DNA of 61,381 bases from an uncultured Roseobacter sp. (GCA_947488305.1 CANKZM010000013.1:1-61381), one strand, 5' to 3'; counted from the stretch's first letter, positions 8,329 through 18,191 are shown. A program made the numbers and translations. Notes: generated from the letters alone by a model not told the origin.

Positions 8329-9231
8329 TTATACGCGACAGGCCACCTCGGCGTCGTCGAAACCCGCCAACATTGCGTTCATCTCTGGCACGGTGAGGCA
8401 ACAGGCAGCGGTCGAGAGCGCATCTGCCACCGCAGCGCGCGAATGGCTGATGCTGACGGTATTGCATCCTGTTGCCATGTCGCCAGTGCGCCCGTCGATG
8501 ATATGCCCTTGCTTTTCCGCGATCAGCGTACCTTCGGGCGACGATGTGGCCAGTGCGCGTTCTGTCAGGGTAAGACGCGCCAGAACCCGCCCCATGGGGT
8601 CCGCAACACCCACCTGCCACCCGCCGCCCTGCGGTCGATTACCCAAGGCGCGCTGCTCGCCTGCATCCACCACCAGATCGGTCAGACCGGCAGCTTTCAA
8701 CATGTCGGCAACCCGGTCGGTGATATAGCCCTGCGCAATGCCATTCAGCGTCAGCGCGACCCCCTCCTTCAGGCGCACCGCTTCCGCCGAGAAATCCACA
8801 TCCCCAAAGTCATCCCATGTCATCGGCGCGTCACCGCCCGTTGCGCGCGCCAGCCAGATCGGTTGAACCGTTGGGTCAAACGCTCCCTGCGAGGCCTGCC
8901 AGACCGCGCGCGACAGGCTCAGCACCTCCAGCATCTCCGGCGCTGGGGACAGCAAAAGCTTGGCGTCATTGAGACGACAAATATCCGATTGCGTTTGATA
9001 GAGACTGAAAACGCCTTCCAGGCGGGCCATCTCGTCCTGAACCTGCGCAAAAAAGGGCGCTGCATCACCTTGATCCAATCCTGAAAGGATGATCCGCGCC
9101 TCCGCCCCCAGCGCCCGCCCCTTCCAGTGTGCGACCGGTTGCGCTGCCATCGCCAGGGGGCTGAGCCCGGCAAGGGGCACCGCTGCGGTAATGCTCAAAA
9201 ACCTCCTGCGGCTGAACTGATGCTGTGTCAT
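8329..9231 (-). CDS. nosX: NosX, ApbE-type FAD:protein FMN transferase
   Basis: A 300-residue periplasmic protein with a twin-arginine signal (SRRRFLSITAAVPLAGL near residues 7-23) and ApbE family features: LNGIAQGYITDRV, DAGEQRALG and the late GHIIDGRTG. ApbE/NosX covalently attaches FMN to a Thr/Ser of its target, here NosR, which is needed for N2O reduction. The start overlaps the nosL stop by 4 bases; it is the last gene of nosRZDFYLX. Confidence 0.94.
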   Translation of the reverse strand: MTQHQFSRRRFLSITAAVPLAGLSPLAMAAQPVAHWKGRALGAEARIILSGLDQGDAAPFFAQVQDEMARLEGVFSLYQTQSDICRLNDAKLLLSPAPEMLEVLSLSRAVWQASQGAFDPTVQPIWLARATGGDAPMTWDDFGDVDFSAEAVRLKEGVALTLNGIAQGYITDRVADMLKAAGLTDLVVDAGEQRALGNRPQGGGWQVGVADPMGRVLARLTLTERALATSSPEGTLIAEKQGHIIDGRTGDMATGCNTVSISHSRAAVADALSTAACCLTVPEMNAMLAGFDDAEVACRV

Positions 9232-9740
9232 CCGTTGTCCTCCTCGTCAAAGCTCAATTCCACAGGTGCCAGAAAGGCGTCCTCTGGTACGTCCTGCATG
9301 GGGTAAACCTGCCCGCCATGTTCAGCGACAAAGCTGGCCGCACTTTCCGGTGTCGAAAAAGGCACAAGCTCGGGCGCGCCCATGCCGCCCGCCTTGTCCG
9401 ATCCCACCACGAAATGGGCCTTATCCGCGTCCATCCAGTTTTCCGCGCCCGGCGCATGCCATGGCGCCAAGGACATGTCGTTGACATAGATCGCCGCGAC
9501 ATATCCCTCCTGATCGGCGCTCTTGATGTAGGTAAACGCGTCTCTAACCTGCGCAAAAAAGATCGGATCTGGCAGCCCCTCAAGGAAGATCTGCGCCTTG
9601 GGCCCCGGGTGTTCAGAAATGTTCATCATGCAATAATGCGCTATGTTTTCCGCCGTCAGCGGTTGCGGATCCGGTGCCTGCGCTACCTCTTCGCGACAGG
9701 CCGACAGCACCAGCATCGCAATTAACATGAGCCCTCTCAT
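9228..9740 (-). CDS. nosL: NosL, copper chaperone lipoprotein
   Basis: A 170-residue lipoprotein with lipobox LSAC (acylated Cys about residue 15). The CMMNISEHPGPKAQI stretch near residue 37 carries the Cys-Met-Met copper ligand pattern of NosL. It delivers Cu(I) to the NosDFY complex for CuZ assembly in NosZ. It overlaps nosY and nosX by 4 bases. Confidence 0.95.
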   Translation of the reverse strand: MRGLMLIAMLVLSACREEVAQAPDPQPLTAENIAHYCMMNISEHPGPKAQIFLEGLPDPIFFAQVRDAFTYIKSADQEGYVAAIYVNDMSLAPWHAPGAENWMDADKAHFVVGSDKAGGMGAPELVPFSTPESAASFVAEHGGQVYPMQDVPEDAFLAPVELSFDEEDNG

Positions 9741-10558
9741 GGGATCTTCCTCCCGAACACGAAACGGGCCAGCGCCAGCCCGGCAAGGGGCCAGAGCAGC
9801 AATGACAAAAGGCCTGCGCCCTTGGGCAAGGCTGCGGCTGCCACGCCCATGCCCGTGGCCAGCGCCTGATCGGCGGAGCTTGTGACGCTGAAAAGCCTCA
9901 ACGCGTCTGCCGGGTTCGCGGCCAGCACCCAGGGAAAGAACTCGCGGCTGAAAACGCCGCCGTTATCCCAGACCACAAGCGCCAGCAGCACCAGGTCATA
10001 GAGCACCACAAGGATCAGCCAGACAAACCCCGCGCCCCCGGCTGCCGAGGCCACTGATCGGCTGAGGCTGGAAATCACGTAGCCAAAGGCCAGAAAGGAC
10101 GCGCCCAGCAGGATCGACCCGGCGATCAGTCGTCCCAACGCCATGAAGCTCTCGGCCCCTGCCCCGCCAAGCGCAAAGGCCAGGACACCGGCCAGACCAA
10201 ACCCCACGGTTACGGCGATGGCCAGACCCGCCAGATGCGCTGTGAACTTGCCCGCCAACAGCGCGCCCCGCGACACCGGATAGGTCAGCACAAGCGCCAA
10301 CGATCCGCGTTCTGCCTCCCCCGCGATGGCCTCAAAGGACATCAGCAAGGCCACCAGCGGCACCAGATAGACCGCCAGCGTCGTCATCGACGCCACAGAG
10401 ACCGTCAACAGATCGACCCCCAATGCGCCAGACGTTGTCGCGCCCGCCAAGGTTAGCGCCAATGCAAAGCTTGCCAGCAAAGCCGTCGCGATGATCAGCC
10501 AGCGGTTGCGACGCAGGATGCGGAATTCGGTATCTGCGATGGCCCAGATCATTGCCAT
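9737..10558 (-). CDS. nosY: NosY, ABC transporter permease for NosZ maturation
   Basis: A 273-residue membrane protein with about six hydrophobic helices and the ABC-2-type permease pattern (GEAERGSLALVLTYPVSR near the second helix). Together with NosF and NosD it forms the complex that matures the copper centres of N2O reductase. It overlaps nosF by 10 bases and nosL by 4. Confidence 0.94.
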   Translation of the reverse strand: MAMIWAIADTEFRILRRNRWLIIATALLASFALALTLAGATTSGALGVDLLTVSVASMTTLAVYLVPLVALLMSFEAIAGEAERGSLALVLTYPVSRGALLAGKFTAHLAGLAIAVTVGFGLAGVLAFALGGAGAESFMALGRLIAGSILLGASFLAFGYVISSLSRSVASAAGGAGFVWLILVVLYDLVLLALVVWDNGGVFSREFFPWVLAANPADALRLFSVTSSADQALATGMGVAAAALPKGAGLLSLLLWPLAGLALARFVFGRKIP

Positions 10559-11457
10559 GGAACCGCCTCCACTTTTGAATAATGGCGGTAGAGGTCTTCG
10601 AGCGACGGCGGAATGATCTCCACATCCCTCACGGCGGTCCCCATGGCGGCAATTTCCGCCAGACAGGCCATTTTAGCGCCTTGTGGCACTGCAAACTCGA
10701 CTTTTGCGCCATTGACCCTTTGACCGCCAAACTGCGCATAGAGCGCGCCTGCGTCGCGCTCCGCCTGCAACCTGATGCGAATGGGTAAGCCCGCCCGGGC
10801 GTAAAGCACGTTCAGCGGCGCATCCGCCTGCAACCTTCCATCGCGCAGAATGGCGATGCGGTCGGTACGGGCCTCGATCTCGGTCAACGCGTGGCTGGCG
10901 ATCATCACGCCGGTGCCTTGCGCCGCCAAAGCGTCGATCAACTGGTAGAGATCGTGGCGCGCAATGGGATCAAGCCCGCTGGTCGGTTCATCCAGCAGCG
11001 CCAGCGCCGGTTTGCCCAGAAACACCTGCGCCATGCCCAGCCGCTGCCGCATGCCCTTGGAATAGGTGCCAATACGCCGGTCGGCAGCATGGGTCAGCCC
11101 GACCTTGTCCAACAGGTTCTCCGCCTCGCCCCTAGGCACGCGTGCGAGCTTGGCAAAGAGCCGCAATTGCTCGCGCCCTGTCAGTGCCGGATGGAAGGCC
11201 ACCGCCTCGGGCAGGTAGGCCACAGCCGCGCGCGCCGCTGCACTGCCAATCTTGTGACCTGCAACCAAAACATCGCCGCTGTCGATCGGCAGCAGACCCA
11301 AAATCCCTTTCATCAGGGTCGATTTCCCGGCGCCATTATGTCCCAGAAGCGCAACGCGTTCCCCTGCCCCTACCTGCAAAGAGATACCGGTGACGCCCCC
11401 GCCACCCTTGAAACGCCGTGTCAGCGCCTCGACTGTCAGGACTGCTTTATCCGTCAT
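10549..11457 (-). CDS. nosF: NosF, ABC transporter ATPase
   Basis: A 302-residue ATPase with Walker A GHNGAGKST (about 39-47), signature YSKGMRQRLG and Walker B LALLDEPTSGLD. It powers the NosDFY complex. The start overlaps nosD by 11 bases. Confidence 0.96.
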   Translation of the reverse strand: MTDKAVLTVEALTRRFKGGGGVTGISLQVGAGERVALLGHNGAGKSTLMKGILGLLPIDSGDVLVAGHKIGSAAARAAVAYLPEAVAFHPALTGREQLRLFAKLARVPRGEAENLLDKVGLTHAADRRIGTYSKGMRQRLGMAQVFLGKPALALLDEPTSGLDPIARHDLYQLIDALAAQGTGVMIASHALTEIEARTDRIAILRDGRLQADAPLNVLYARAGLPIRIRLQAERDAGALYAQFGGQRVNGAKVEFAVPQGAKMACLAEIAAMGTAVRDVEIIPPSLEDLYRHYSKVEAVPWQ

Positions 11458-12694
11458 ACCCAGCCCCCCATGCAGGCACCGGGATTTCCACCGGTTGCAT
11501 CAAAGGCGCGCTGTCGATCACCCCACCAGGGGTCAGCGCCGGAAAGGCCGATTGCGCCCATTGCACCAGCTGCACCGCGGGCGACCCCAGCAGGAGCCGC
11601 GCCGCCGGTTGCTGCCAGAGCAGATGGTCAATGCTGTCATTGGGCCGGTAAGTGCCATCTGCCACGCCATTGCCGTCCAGATCGGTGGCCACATGATCCG
11701 ACCAGTAGTTGCCATTACCTTTTGCCGCCCAGTCCAGCCATTTGGTCGAGACATATTTGACCTGCGTCCGGTTGCCGACAAAAGCATTGCCGGTGACGTC
11801 GTTCCGCTCTGACCCGGCGGTGAAATGGATGCCGATGCCGCAGCGCTCAAACCGGTTCCCGGCGATCTCGTTCTTGTGGGCATTGTAGACAAACAGGCAC
11901 TTTTTGGCCCCGTCCTGCACGTAGTTGCCGCGCACGTCGGACAGGTTGGTGAAATTCAGCATCACCCCGTGATCCCGATCCCCGATAGAGACGTTATCCA
12001 GCACCCGCACTTTCTTGGAGTACATCACCGCAAAGCCCAGATGGTTGCCCATCGACAGGTTGCCGCTGACCTCGCTGTCATTGGCGTACATGTAATGCAC
12101 CGCAAAGCGCAGATCGCGGAACCGGTTGCCGCGAAACACATTCCGTTTGGAGGTATTGACGAAAATCCCGTCCCGGCCCCAGCGCACATCATTGCCCTCA
12201 ATCACCGTGCCCGGCGCGTTCCAGACGTGGATGCCATTGCCGCGCTGGTTCATCCGGTGGCCCTGACGGCCCTCGATCACATTGCCCGAAATCACCGCAT
12301 CGCGCGCGCCATGCACGTCAATGCCGTACAGATTGCCCTGTAGCAGATTGCCTTGCACAACCGCGCCCTTGGCGGCTTTGGTCAGGGTAATGCCTGCGTC
12401 CTTGGTCTCGTGGCTGTCACCGGACCCGGTGATGCGCAAACTTTCAACCTGCACGCCTTCTGCATCCACGGTGAGGACACTCCCCTGCCCGCCCCCCTCA
12501 AGATGCACGCCCGGCCCGCCGATCAGGGTGACAGGTCGTGAAAGACGCACCGGGCCCGCATAAAGGCCCGGTGCCAGCCGCAACGTAGCACCCGGTGCTG
12601 CGGCATCGACCAGTGGCTGCAAAGGCGTCCCGCCAGCAAGCACAGGGCCTGCCAGCATACTCAGGAGGAACAGGAACGCCTTAAACAACCGCAT
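11447..12694 (-). CDS. nosD: NosD, periplasmic beta-helix copper-maturation protein
   Basis: A 415-residue protein with a Sec signal (about 1-20, ending VLAG) and repeated GNxI/GNxF turns of a right-handed parallel beta-helix (NosD/CASH repeats), about residues 60-320. It accepts copper from NosL and interacts with NosZ during CuZ assembly. It starts 3 bases after nosZ ends. Confidence 0.96.
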   Translation of the reverse strand: MRLFKAFLFLLSMLAGPVLAGGTPLQPLVDAAAPGATLRLAPGLYAGPVRLSRPVTLIGGPGVHLEGGGQGSVLTVDAEGVQVESLRITGSGDSHETKDAGITLTKAAKGAVVQGNLLQGNLYGIDVHGARDAVISGNVIEGRQGHRMNQRGNGIHVWNAPGTVIEGNDVRWGRDGIFVNTSKRNVFRGNRFRDLRFAVHYMYANDSEVSGNLSMGNHLGFAVMYSKKVRVLDNVSIGDRDHGVMLNFTNLSDVRGNYVQDGAKKCLFVYNAHKNEIAGNRFERCGIGIHFTAGSERNDVTGNAFVGNRTQVKYVSTKWLDWAAKGNGNYWSDHVATDLDGNGVADGTYRPNDSIDHLLWQQPAARLLLGSPAVQLVQWAQSAFPALTPGGVIDSAPLMQPVEIPVPAWGAGYDG

Positions 12695-12697
12695 GGA

Positions 12698-14611
12698 TCA
12701 GGTCGCCCGCGGTTCAACGAACATGCGGCCACGCATCTCCATATGCAGCGCATGGCAGAACCACTGGCAGTAGAACCAATGCACGCCGGGACGGTCCGCG
12801 GTGAAGGTCACCGAGGCCGTGGCCTGTGGCCCCACTTCCATGGCCACACCGTGGTTGGAGAGGCAGAAACCATGGGTCACATCGTCGATATCATCGAGGT
12901 TGGTGACATAGACCGTCACCTCATCCCCCTGCTGCACGGTAAAGCTTTCCAGACTGAACTCAGGCGCGATCGAGTACATGTAGACCCGCACCTTGTTGCC
13001 GTCCCGAATAGGCTCCGGGTGACCATCTTCAAGATCGACCCCATCCGCTGCCGCCTGCTGGCGCGCGGCCTCCCAGCTTGGATCATCCCGGCTGTAGATA
13101 TTGACCGGGTTCACCTTGGAGGCATGCACGATGATACTGTCATGCGGCTCGGCAAAGGTCGGCCCGTCATGCACCACCTTCATCTCATCGCTTGAGATAT
13201 CAATGAGCTGTTCATTCTCCGGTTTCAGCGGCCCGGTATTGAGGAACCGGTCCTTGGAGAACTTGTTCATCGAGATGAGCCACTTGCCATCGGCTTCCGC
13301 CGTTTCCCCCATCGAGGTGGAGTTATGCCCCGGCTGATAATGCACATCGACCTTGGAGATGATCGGGTCCACATCCGCCCCGCCATAAGCCGCAATCGCT
13401 TTTTCCATGTTCCACTTGGCCACCTGACTGTCGAGGAACAGCGTGGTGAAACAATTGCCCTTCCCGTCAAAGGCGGTGTGAAGCGGCCCAAGACCCAGCT
13501 CAGGCTCCGCCACGATGCAGGACCGGGGATCAGCCCCCTCAAACACCGCATCCACCAGCGTCACGTCAATGACAGACACCGTGGGTGACAGCTTGCCATT
13601 GATGACAATGTGTTGCTTATCGGGGGCCGCGTTACAGCCATGCGGGCTATTGGGGATCGGGATGTACCGGGTGAACTGACTGTCCGCCTGCTTGCGCCCG
13701 TCGAGCACCCGCACACCGTTCAGGATCTGGCCTTCACCCGCTTCAACCGCCGCCTCAATCGCTGCGATGTTAAAGACCACGCAGTGATCCGTCTCATTCG
13801 CCGTCATCTCGGCAAGGTTCATGCCCATTTCGGAATTATACGACGTCGCAAAGGCATATTTGCCCTGATAATCCGCATCGCAGTTATCAAGGTTCCCGCT
13901 CACGATCACCTGCCAGGCGACCTTCATCTCGTCGCCGTCAATGGCGGTAAAGATGTTGACGTATTCCTCAGGCTTATCCAGCACCGACCCGTCGTTCACC
14001 AGCGGCGCTTCATGCTCGCCATTGGCAAAGACATAGCCTGTGCGCGGATACTTCTGCGGCCGCATGCCGTGGATGTCCTGCGCGTTCGGGATCTCGATGA
14101 TCTTGTCGCATTTCATCACGTCACAACGGATACGCGCGACCCGCGTGTTGGCCTTGTCGTTGGCGAAGATATAGCGCCCATCGTACGTGCCATCGGTGAA
14201 GCTCATGTGCGGGTGGTGCAGATCGCCGTTGTCGTAGGTTTTCATGCCGCGTTTGGCGAGCATTTCCTTGGTCTCGGGCAGCAACCCTTCGGTCAGCACC
14301 TGCAGGCTTTCGTTGGTCTGGCCCCAGCCCGTTGCTGAACAACGGTTGAACACCGGAATACGCATCAATTCGCGCATGGAAGGAAAGCCCAAAATCCGCA
14401 CTTCGCCTGTCTGGCCCGAAGACCAGAAGCCATAGTATTCGTCCAGCTCTCCGGGTGCGAGATTGAACGCCCCCTCTGCCGCGCTGGCCTTGCCCGCGCT
14501 CCCCAGCAGCCCTGCCCCGCCAGCGGCGGCCAAGGCGGCCCCCCCTGCGGTTGCTCCCATCAACTGGCGCCGATTGAGGCGCATTTGCGCTTTGCGTTCT
14601 TCTTCAGACAT
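12698..14611 (-). CDS. nosZ: Nitrous oxide reductase, clade I
   Basis: A 637-residue periplasmic enzyme. A twin-arginine signal (NRRQLMGA at 13-20) marks clade I. CuZ histidines appear in DLHHPHMS, and the C-terminal cupredoxin domain carries the CuA motif [12 protein letters not shown]. It reduces N2O to N2, the last step of denitrification. The length is normal and all recognisable copper ligands are present. It lies 18 bases after the nosR stop. Confidence 0.98.
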   Translation of the reverse strand: MSEEERKAQMRLNRRQLMGATAGGAALAAAGGAGLLGSAGKASAAEGAFNLAPGELDEYYGFWSSGQTGEVRILGFPSMRELMRIPVFNRCSATGWGQTNESLQVLTEGLLPETKEMLAKRGMKTYDNGDLHHPHMSFTDGTYDGRYIFANDKANTRVARIRCDVMKCDKIIEIPNAQDIHGMRPQKYPRTGYVFANGEHEAPLVNDGSVLDKPEEYVNIFTAIDGDEMKVAWQVIVSGNLDNCDADYQGKYAFATSYNSEMGMNLAEMTANETDHCVVFNIAAIEAAVEAGEGQILNGVRVLDGRKQADSQFTRYIPIPNSPHGCNAAPDKQHIVINGKLSPTVSVIDVTLVDAVFEGADPRSCIVAEPELGLGPLHTAFDGKGNCFTTLFLDSQVAKWNMEKAIAAYGGADVDPIISKVDVHYQPGHNSTSMGETAEADGKWLISMNKFSKDRFLNTGPLKPENEQLIDISSDEMKVVHDGPTFAEPHDSIIVHASKVNPVNIYSRDDPSWEAARQQAAADGVDLEDGHPEPIRDGNKVRVYMYSIAPEFSLESFTVQQGDEVTVYVTNLDDIDDVTHGFCLSNHGVAMEVGPQATASVTFTADRPGVHWFYCQWFCHALHMEMRGRMFVEPRAT

Positions 14612-14629
14612 AGTCCCTCTCCTTTATTT

Positions 14630-16789
14630 TCAGGTCTTTTCCAAGACCGGTGGTTTTGTGGAAAACGCATCCAGCGCTTCCGTGCCGGCACTTGCTTTGG
14701 CGCGGCGTTTAAGTTGTTTGATGATGACCGGGCATTTTGCGTCAGACTGATAGAGCACCTGACAGTGCAGGCAGTTGACGCATTCGTTCGGATTGATTTC
14801 ACCCGTCGGGTGGATCGCCTGCACCGGGCATTCATTGGCGCAGGTATGACAAGGGTTGCCGCATTCGCGGTAGCGTTTCAGCCAGTCGAACATGCGGATG
14901 CGCGCCGGGATCGCCAGCGCCGCCCCCAGCGGGCAGACATAGCGGCAATAGAACCGTTCCACGAACAACCCGATGAACAGCATGCTCAGCGCAAAGACCA
15001 CAAAGGGCCACTCGCGCGCGAATTTCAGGATAATCGCGGTTTTGAAGGGCTCAACCTCTGCCAGAGCCTCCGCACGGGGCAAAGATGTGAGCGAAACGGC
15101 GAATATAACTAGGAATATCATATACTTAGCTGGCCACAGGCGTTCGTGCAGACCCCAAGGCAGATCATACTGCGGGATTTTGACCGCCCGGGCGATCTTA
15201 TTGGCCAATTCCTGCAAGGCGCCAAAGGGGCAGAGCCATCCGCAGTAGGCCCCCCTGCCCCAAAACAGCAAGGCGGCGGCAATGGCAAACCATTGGATGA
15301 ACACCAGCGGATCGAGCAGAAAGGCATCCCAGCTAAAGCCCGCCCGCAACGCGCCCCCAAGTGCTAGGATGTTGACGACGGACAGTTGCGCATTCGTCAT
15401 CCAACCGAGGAACACCAGCGACAGGGTCAGGAACCCGACCCGGACCCAGTAGAATACGCGCGCATTCCGGGTGACCTGGTTCTGGAAAAAGAAGATCACG
15501 GTCAGCACGCCAAGCATCGCGCAAAGCACGCCGATCTCGATCTGCTTGTCGCGCCAGACCCGCTGCCAAAGCGCCGTCTTGGCCGCCGCTTCATCTTCGA
15601 CGACCGGGTGCGTCACCGCAGCGGGTTTGATGAAACGCTCCGGCAGTTGATAGCCCAGATCAGCGGTGATGAAAGCTTTGGAGACCGCCCCCGTCGCCCG
15701 CTGCACCAGCAGTTGCAACCGCCATGGTTGGGCCGGGTCAAACTCGGCATCTGCCGGGATTTTGAACAGGTCCAGCTCTGTGTAGGCAGGCGCATCATCT
15801 GCCGTGATCCGCCCCAGCCGTTTGTGATCCCGGTCAAAGAAGCGGACCGCCCGGTCGCCCTGAATAAGCTGGATGCGATCAAAAATCCCGCCTCGCACGT
15901 ATCCGGACCCTTTGAACGAATAGCTGCCCCGTCCTGTGACAAGGATCGCTTCTTCACCCTCTTCCAGCCAGCTTTGAAGGTTGGCGTATTCCGCCTCACC
16001 CAGCAGCGTGCGCCCGATCTCTGGGATACTGACAAGCGCCGCCGTCATCTCAATAAAGGTGTCTTCGGGCGCGCCTTTCTCCGGCCGGGCAATGGCCTCC
16101 GGATCACCAGCGCTTTCAAAGGCACGGTTCACCTGCCCAACATCCAGCGCCAGCATCCTTACCGAACCATCACCGCTCAGCGCCGCCCAATCCGCAGTCG
16201 CTTCACCGGTGCGGTCAATCTCACGTCTGGGGGCAACAACTTCAGGCGCCAACCCACCCAGCGAGAGCATGCGGGCGACCTTGATCCCTGCCCTCACGAT
16301 GCTGTCGTCAATGACCATGATAGTGACCGTGGCCCCGGAAATGATATCAAGGTCGTGGCCTGCCCCGCCTGTTTCCACTTCATGCTTCAGGTCAAGCGCG
16401 CGGTAGCCTTCGGTCAGGGCGATAATCTTGCGATCCGGGATGCCGATCAGAACAATAGGTTCAGAATGTTTGACCAGATGCGCTGCCATGATCTGCGCGT
16501 CCAGATCAATGCCCGCAACCACATGTATTGGCTTGCCCGAATATCCTGTCGTGCCAACAAAATCCGAGGTGAGGAACACATACCCCAGTGTCTCGCCACC
16601 TTTCAGAACCGGGGCAACCTGGGTGTCCGGATTGATTTCTCCGAAACCATCCGCGTCGGCAGAAAAATCGCTCGCAGAGAGCTCCGGCAAAAAACTGGCC
16701 AAAGTCTCGGCCAAACTGGCATTCCCCAGCAAGAATGCAGCCGCAACGAATGTGCAGAGGGCTGCAACTAGGGATCTGATACATGGCAT
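14630..16789 (-). CDS. nosR: NosR, membrane FMN/iron-sulfur electron-transfer protein
   Basis: A 719-residue protein: Sec signal (about 1-27), a periplasmic FMN-binding domain with the flavinylation motif SGAT at 151-154, several membrane helices with CGWLCP and CRYVCP, and a C-terminal two-cluster ferredoxin domain (CGNPCHTCANEC, CVNCLHC). NosR supplies electrons to NosZ and is needed for its expression or activity. The intact SGAT fits the NosX flavin transferase at the operon end. The ribosome site (GAGAGG) is inside a small hairpin just before the ATG. Confidence 0.96.
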   Translation of the reverse strand: MPCIRSLVAALCTFVAAAFLLGNASLAETLASFLPELSASDFSADADGFGEINPDTQVAPVLKGGETLGYVFLTSDFVGTTGYSGKPIHVVAGIDLDAQIMAAHLVKHSEPIVLIGIPDRKIIALTEGYRALDLKHEVETGGAGHDLDIISGATVTIMVIDDSIVRAGIKVARMLSLGGLAPEVVAPRREIDRTGEATADWAALSGDGSVRMLALDVGQVNRAFESAGDPEAIARPEKGAPEDTFIEMTAALVSIPEIGRTLLGEAEYANLQSWLEEGEEAILVTGRGSYSFKGSGYVRGGIFDRIQLIQGDRAVRFFDRDHKRLGRITADDAPAYTELDLFKIPADAEFDPAQPWRLQLLVQRATGAVSKAFITADLGYQLPERFIKPAAVTHPVVEDEAAAKTALWQRVWRDKQIEIGVLCAMLGVLTVIFFFQNQVTRNARVFYWVRVGFLTLSLVFLGWMTNAQLSVVNILALGGALRAGFSWDAFLLDPLVFIQWFAIAAALLFWGRGAYCGWLCPFGALQELANKIARAVKIPQYDLPWGLHERLWPAKYMIFLVIFAVSLTSLPRAEALAEVEPFKTAIILKFAREWPFVVFALSMLFIGLFVERFYCRYVCPLGAALAIPARIRMFDWLKRYRECGNPCHTCANECPVQAIHPTGEINPNECVNCLHCQVLYQSDAKCPVIIKQLKRRAKASAGTEALDAFSTKPPVLEKT

Positions 16790-16790
16790 T

Positions 16791-16805
16791 CCGAGAACCT
16801 CTCGG
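16791..16805 (-). promoter_or_regulatory. Hairpin covering the nosR ribosome-binding site
   Basis: In the nosR mRNA direction the sequence reads CCGAGA-GGT-TCTCGG, a perfect six-pair stem ending one base before the ATG. The GAGAGG that would pair with 16S rRNA is in the left arm and loop. It may limit nosR translation; this is inferred from pairing only. Confidence 0.45.
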
Positions 16806-16837
16806 AAAAACCATGTAACTTCGTGGGCATTTTCGCC

Positions 16838-16851
16838 TTAACCAAAGTCAA
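16838..16851. promoter_or_regulatory. NnrR/Dnr box before nosR
   Basis: On the minus strand TTGAC-TTTG-GTTAA, one base from a perfect TTGAC-N4-GTCAA site. It ends 48 bases before the nosR start and is the only such site seen before the seven-gene nos operon. Confidence 0.78.
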
Positions 16852-16871
16852 GAAACCGTCCTCGGAGCCAT

Positions 16872-16887
16872 GTTCACAGCTGTGAAC
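16872..16887. other. parS: parS-like centromere palindrome beside repC
   Basis: GTTCACAGCTGTGAAC is a perfect 16-base palindrome of the form GTT-N4-GC-N4-AAC, which is the parS form bound by RepB on repABC plasmids. It ends one base before the repC stop codon. Such palindromes near repABC cassettes define compatibility groups in Roseobacter plasmids. Confidence 0.82.
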
Positions 16888-16888
16888 T

Positions 16889-18055
16889 TCAGACTGCCTG
16901 ACGATTTCCCAAGGCAACGAGCATGGGGATGCAGGAGAAGGTGCCGGACTTGGCTTTGGCAGTCAGATACCTGAGATATGCGTTCGGTGACCTTAGCTCC
17001 TGAAACCTCTCTAGCATGGCCGCAAGAACGGTTGTCGCCACTTGATGTCCCATCGTTTCAATCGCGCTCTGCCAAACACTGGTACTGATACCCATCATTG
17101 GCCGGATCGTATTCATTGCATCGAGAAGACTTGCCCAGTCTTTTATGGGATCTGGACTGAAATTCTGTGTTTCACCGCAGTTCTCAAGGACGAGTGACAG
17201 CGGTATGTTGATCTTTGAGAGAGATTTGATTTTGACGTGATCTGAACGGGTTTCCGATGCTCCTTTTTTTTTATTATCTCTCTCTTTCTTTGAACTCTGA
17301 TGGTGCTGCTCATTTTGAACGTCACTGGTGCTCATTTGGGTGGGATTTATCGCAAGAGCAGACTTCGCTTTGATCAGAGCGTCTTCCAGTTCAGTCTGAG
17401 AATGGGCAAGCTCTTCGGGTGTTAGTTTTCGTCTCAGGTGGCGGGCCATCAGGAGAGCATGGTCGCTCAGTTGATCCCATACCGGATCGTCCGGGTAGGT
17501 TTTCTTGCCATAGGAGCTGAGGGCGGCAAGATCACGGCACATCAAGCTTGCGGCTTGTTTAGCCTGCCTGGTGCGTTCGGTTTCCTGACGGATGTCCTCA
17601 GCTTTGGCAAAAATCTCGTCGTAACGCCGCAGCAAAGGAGACAGATCAAACCCAAAGGCCTGAACGCCCGCGTGGCCTCTCTTGGTGTACCGTTTGCCAT
17701 TTGGACTGTCGCGCCGCTGGATCATTCCTGCCTCGACCAGCCGGGCCAGATGGCGGCGCATGGTGGAGCAGGGCATGCCGTTCAACCGGGCGCAAATTGA
17801 CGCATTGGACGGGAAAACAATCAAAGATTTGCCATCAGGTGTCAGTTCTTGCTCTGGGTGGAAACTGAGCAGGGCCTGCAGGACTGTCAGTTGCCGATCA
17901 GACAGATCGAATGCTGCCCTGGCCACACCGAGTTCCCGTAGGATTTCCCACTTGTTTACACTCTGTGCGGGCAAAGGGGCGTCGGCCGTGCGGATGTGTT
18001 CCAACACGGTTGCATCGACGGCACGCCGGAACGGCGTGATTGGAATGTAGCTCAT
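16889..18055 (-). CDS. repC: RepC, repABC plasmid replication initiator
   Basis: A 388-residue initiator. The N-terminal half has the winged-helix RepC pattern (KWEILRELGVARAAFDLSDRQLTVLQALLSFHP, then FPSNASICARLNGMPCSTMRRHLARLVEAGMI). The C-terminal domain (SAIETMGHQVATTVLAAMLER...SPNAYLRYLTAKA) is also typical. It binds the origin, which lies inside its own gene in this family. Translation follows a 159-base gap from repB that is expected to contain the antisense RNA. The lysine-rich central linker (about 250-270) coincides with an AT-rich DNA tract. Confidence 0.96.
   Translation of the reverse strand: MSYIPITPFRRAVDATVLEHIRTADAPLPAQSVNKWEILRELGVARAAFDLSDRQLTVLQALLSFHPEQELTPDGKSLIVFPSNASICARLNGMPCSTMRRHLARLVEAGMIQRRDSPNGKRYTKRGHAGVQAFGFDLSPLLRRYDEIFAKAEDIRQETERTRQAKQAASLMCRDLAALSSYGKKTYPDDPVWDQLSDHALLMARHLRRKLTPEELAHSQTELEDALIKAKSALAINPTQMSTSDVQNEQHHQSSKKERDNKKKGASETRSDHVKIKSLSKINIPLSLVLENCGETQNFSPDPIKDWASLLDAMNTIRPMMGISTSVWQSAIETMGHQVATTVLAAMLERFQELRSPNAYLRYLTAKAKSGTFSCIPMLVALGNRQAV
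17221..17300. other. oriV: Probable origin of replication (AT-rich tract inside repC)
   Basis: Within repC there is a distinctly AT-rich stretch with runs of T and a TCTCTCTTTCTT tract (about 17261-17292), in an otherwise GC-rich plasmid. In repABC replicons the origin lies in an AT-rich region of repC. The boundaries are approximate. Confidence 0.45.
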
Positions 18056-18089
18056 ATGTCAGTCACGAAGACAAAGAAAATCCATGCCG

Positions 18090-18191
18090 CGAATCACTTT
18101 GGACTTGCGGGAACGGGTGCCGACCAGTACCTTGAAGCTGCTAAACACAAGAAATGGTCTCGTAGGGCGTCCGCTTTGCGGGACCTTTTTT
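18090..18191 (+). ncRNA. Counter-transcribed antisense RNA of the repABC cassette (incA type)
   Basis: The repB-repC gap of repABC plasmids normally encodes a small antisense RNA that represses repC. On the plus strand here, GTCCGC-TTT-GCGGGAC followed by C and six T (18169-18191) forms a convincing Rho-independent terminator, antisense to repABC. The 5' end is not known; no clear -35/-10 was fixed, so the start is a guess. Confidence 0.6.
18157..18191 (+). terminator. Terminator of the putative antisense RNA
   Basis: Hairpin GTCCGC, loop TTT, GCGGGAC (one bulged G) with flanking GGTC/GACC pairing, then six T. It is oriented against repABC and lies in the repB-repC gap. Confidence 0.7.

Noticed and set aside
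15386..16771. 461-codon plus-strand frame inside nosR
   Set aside because: Antisense to nosR and without recognisable motifs.
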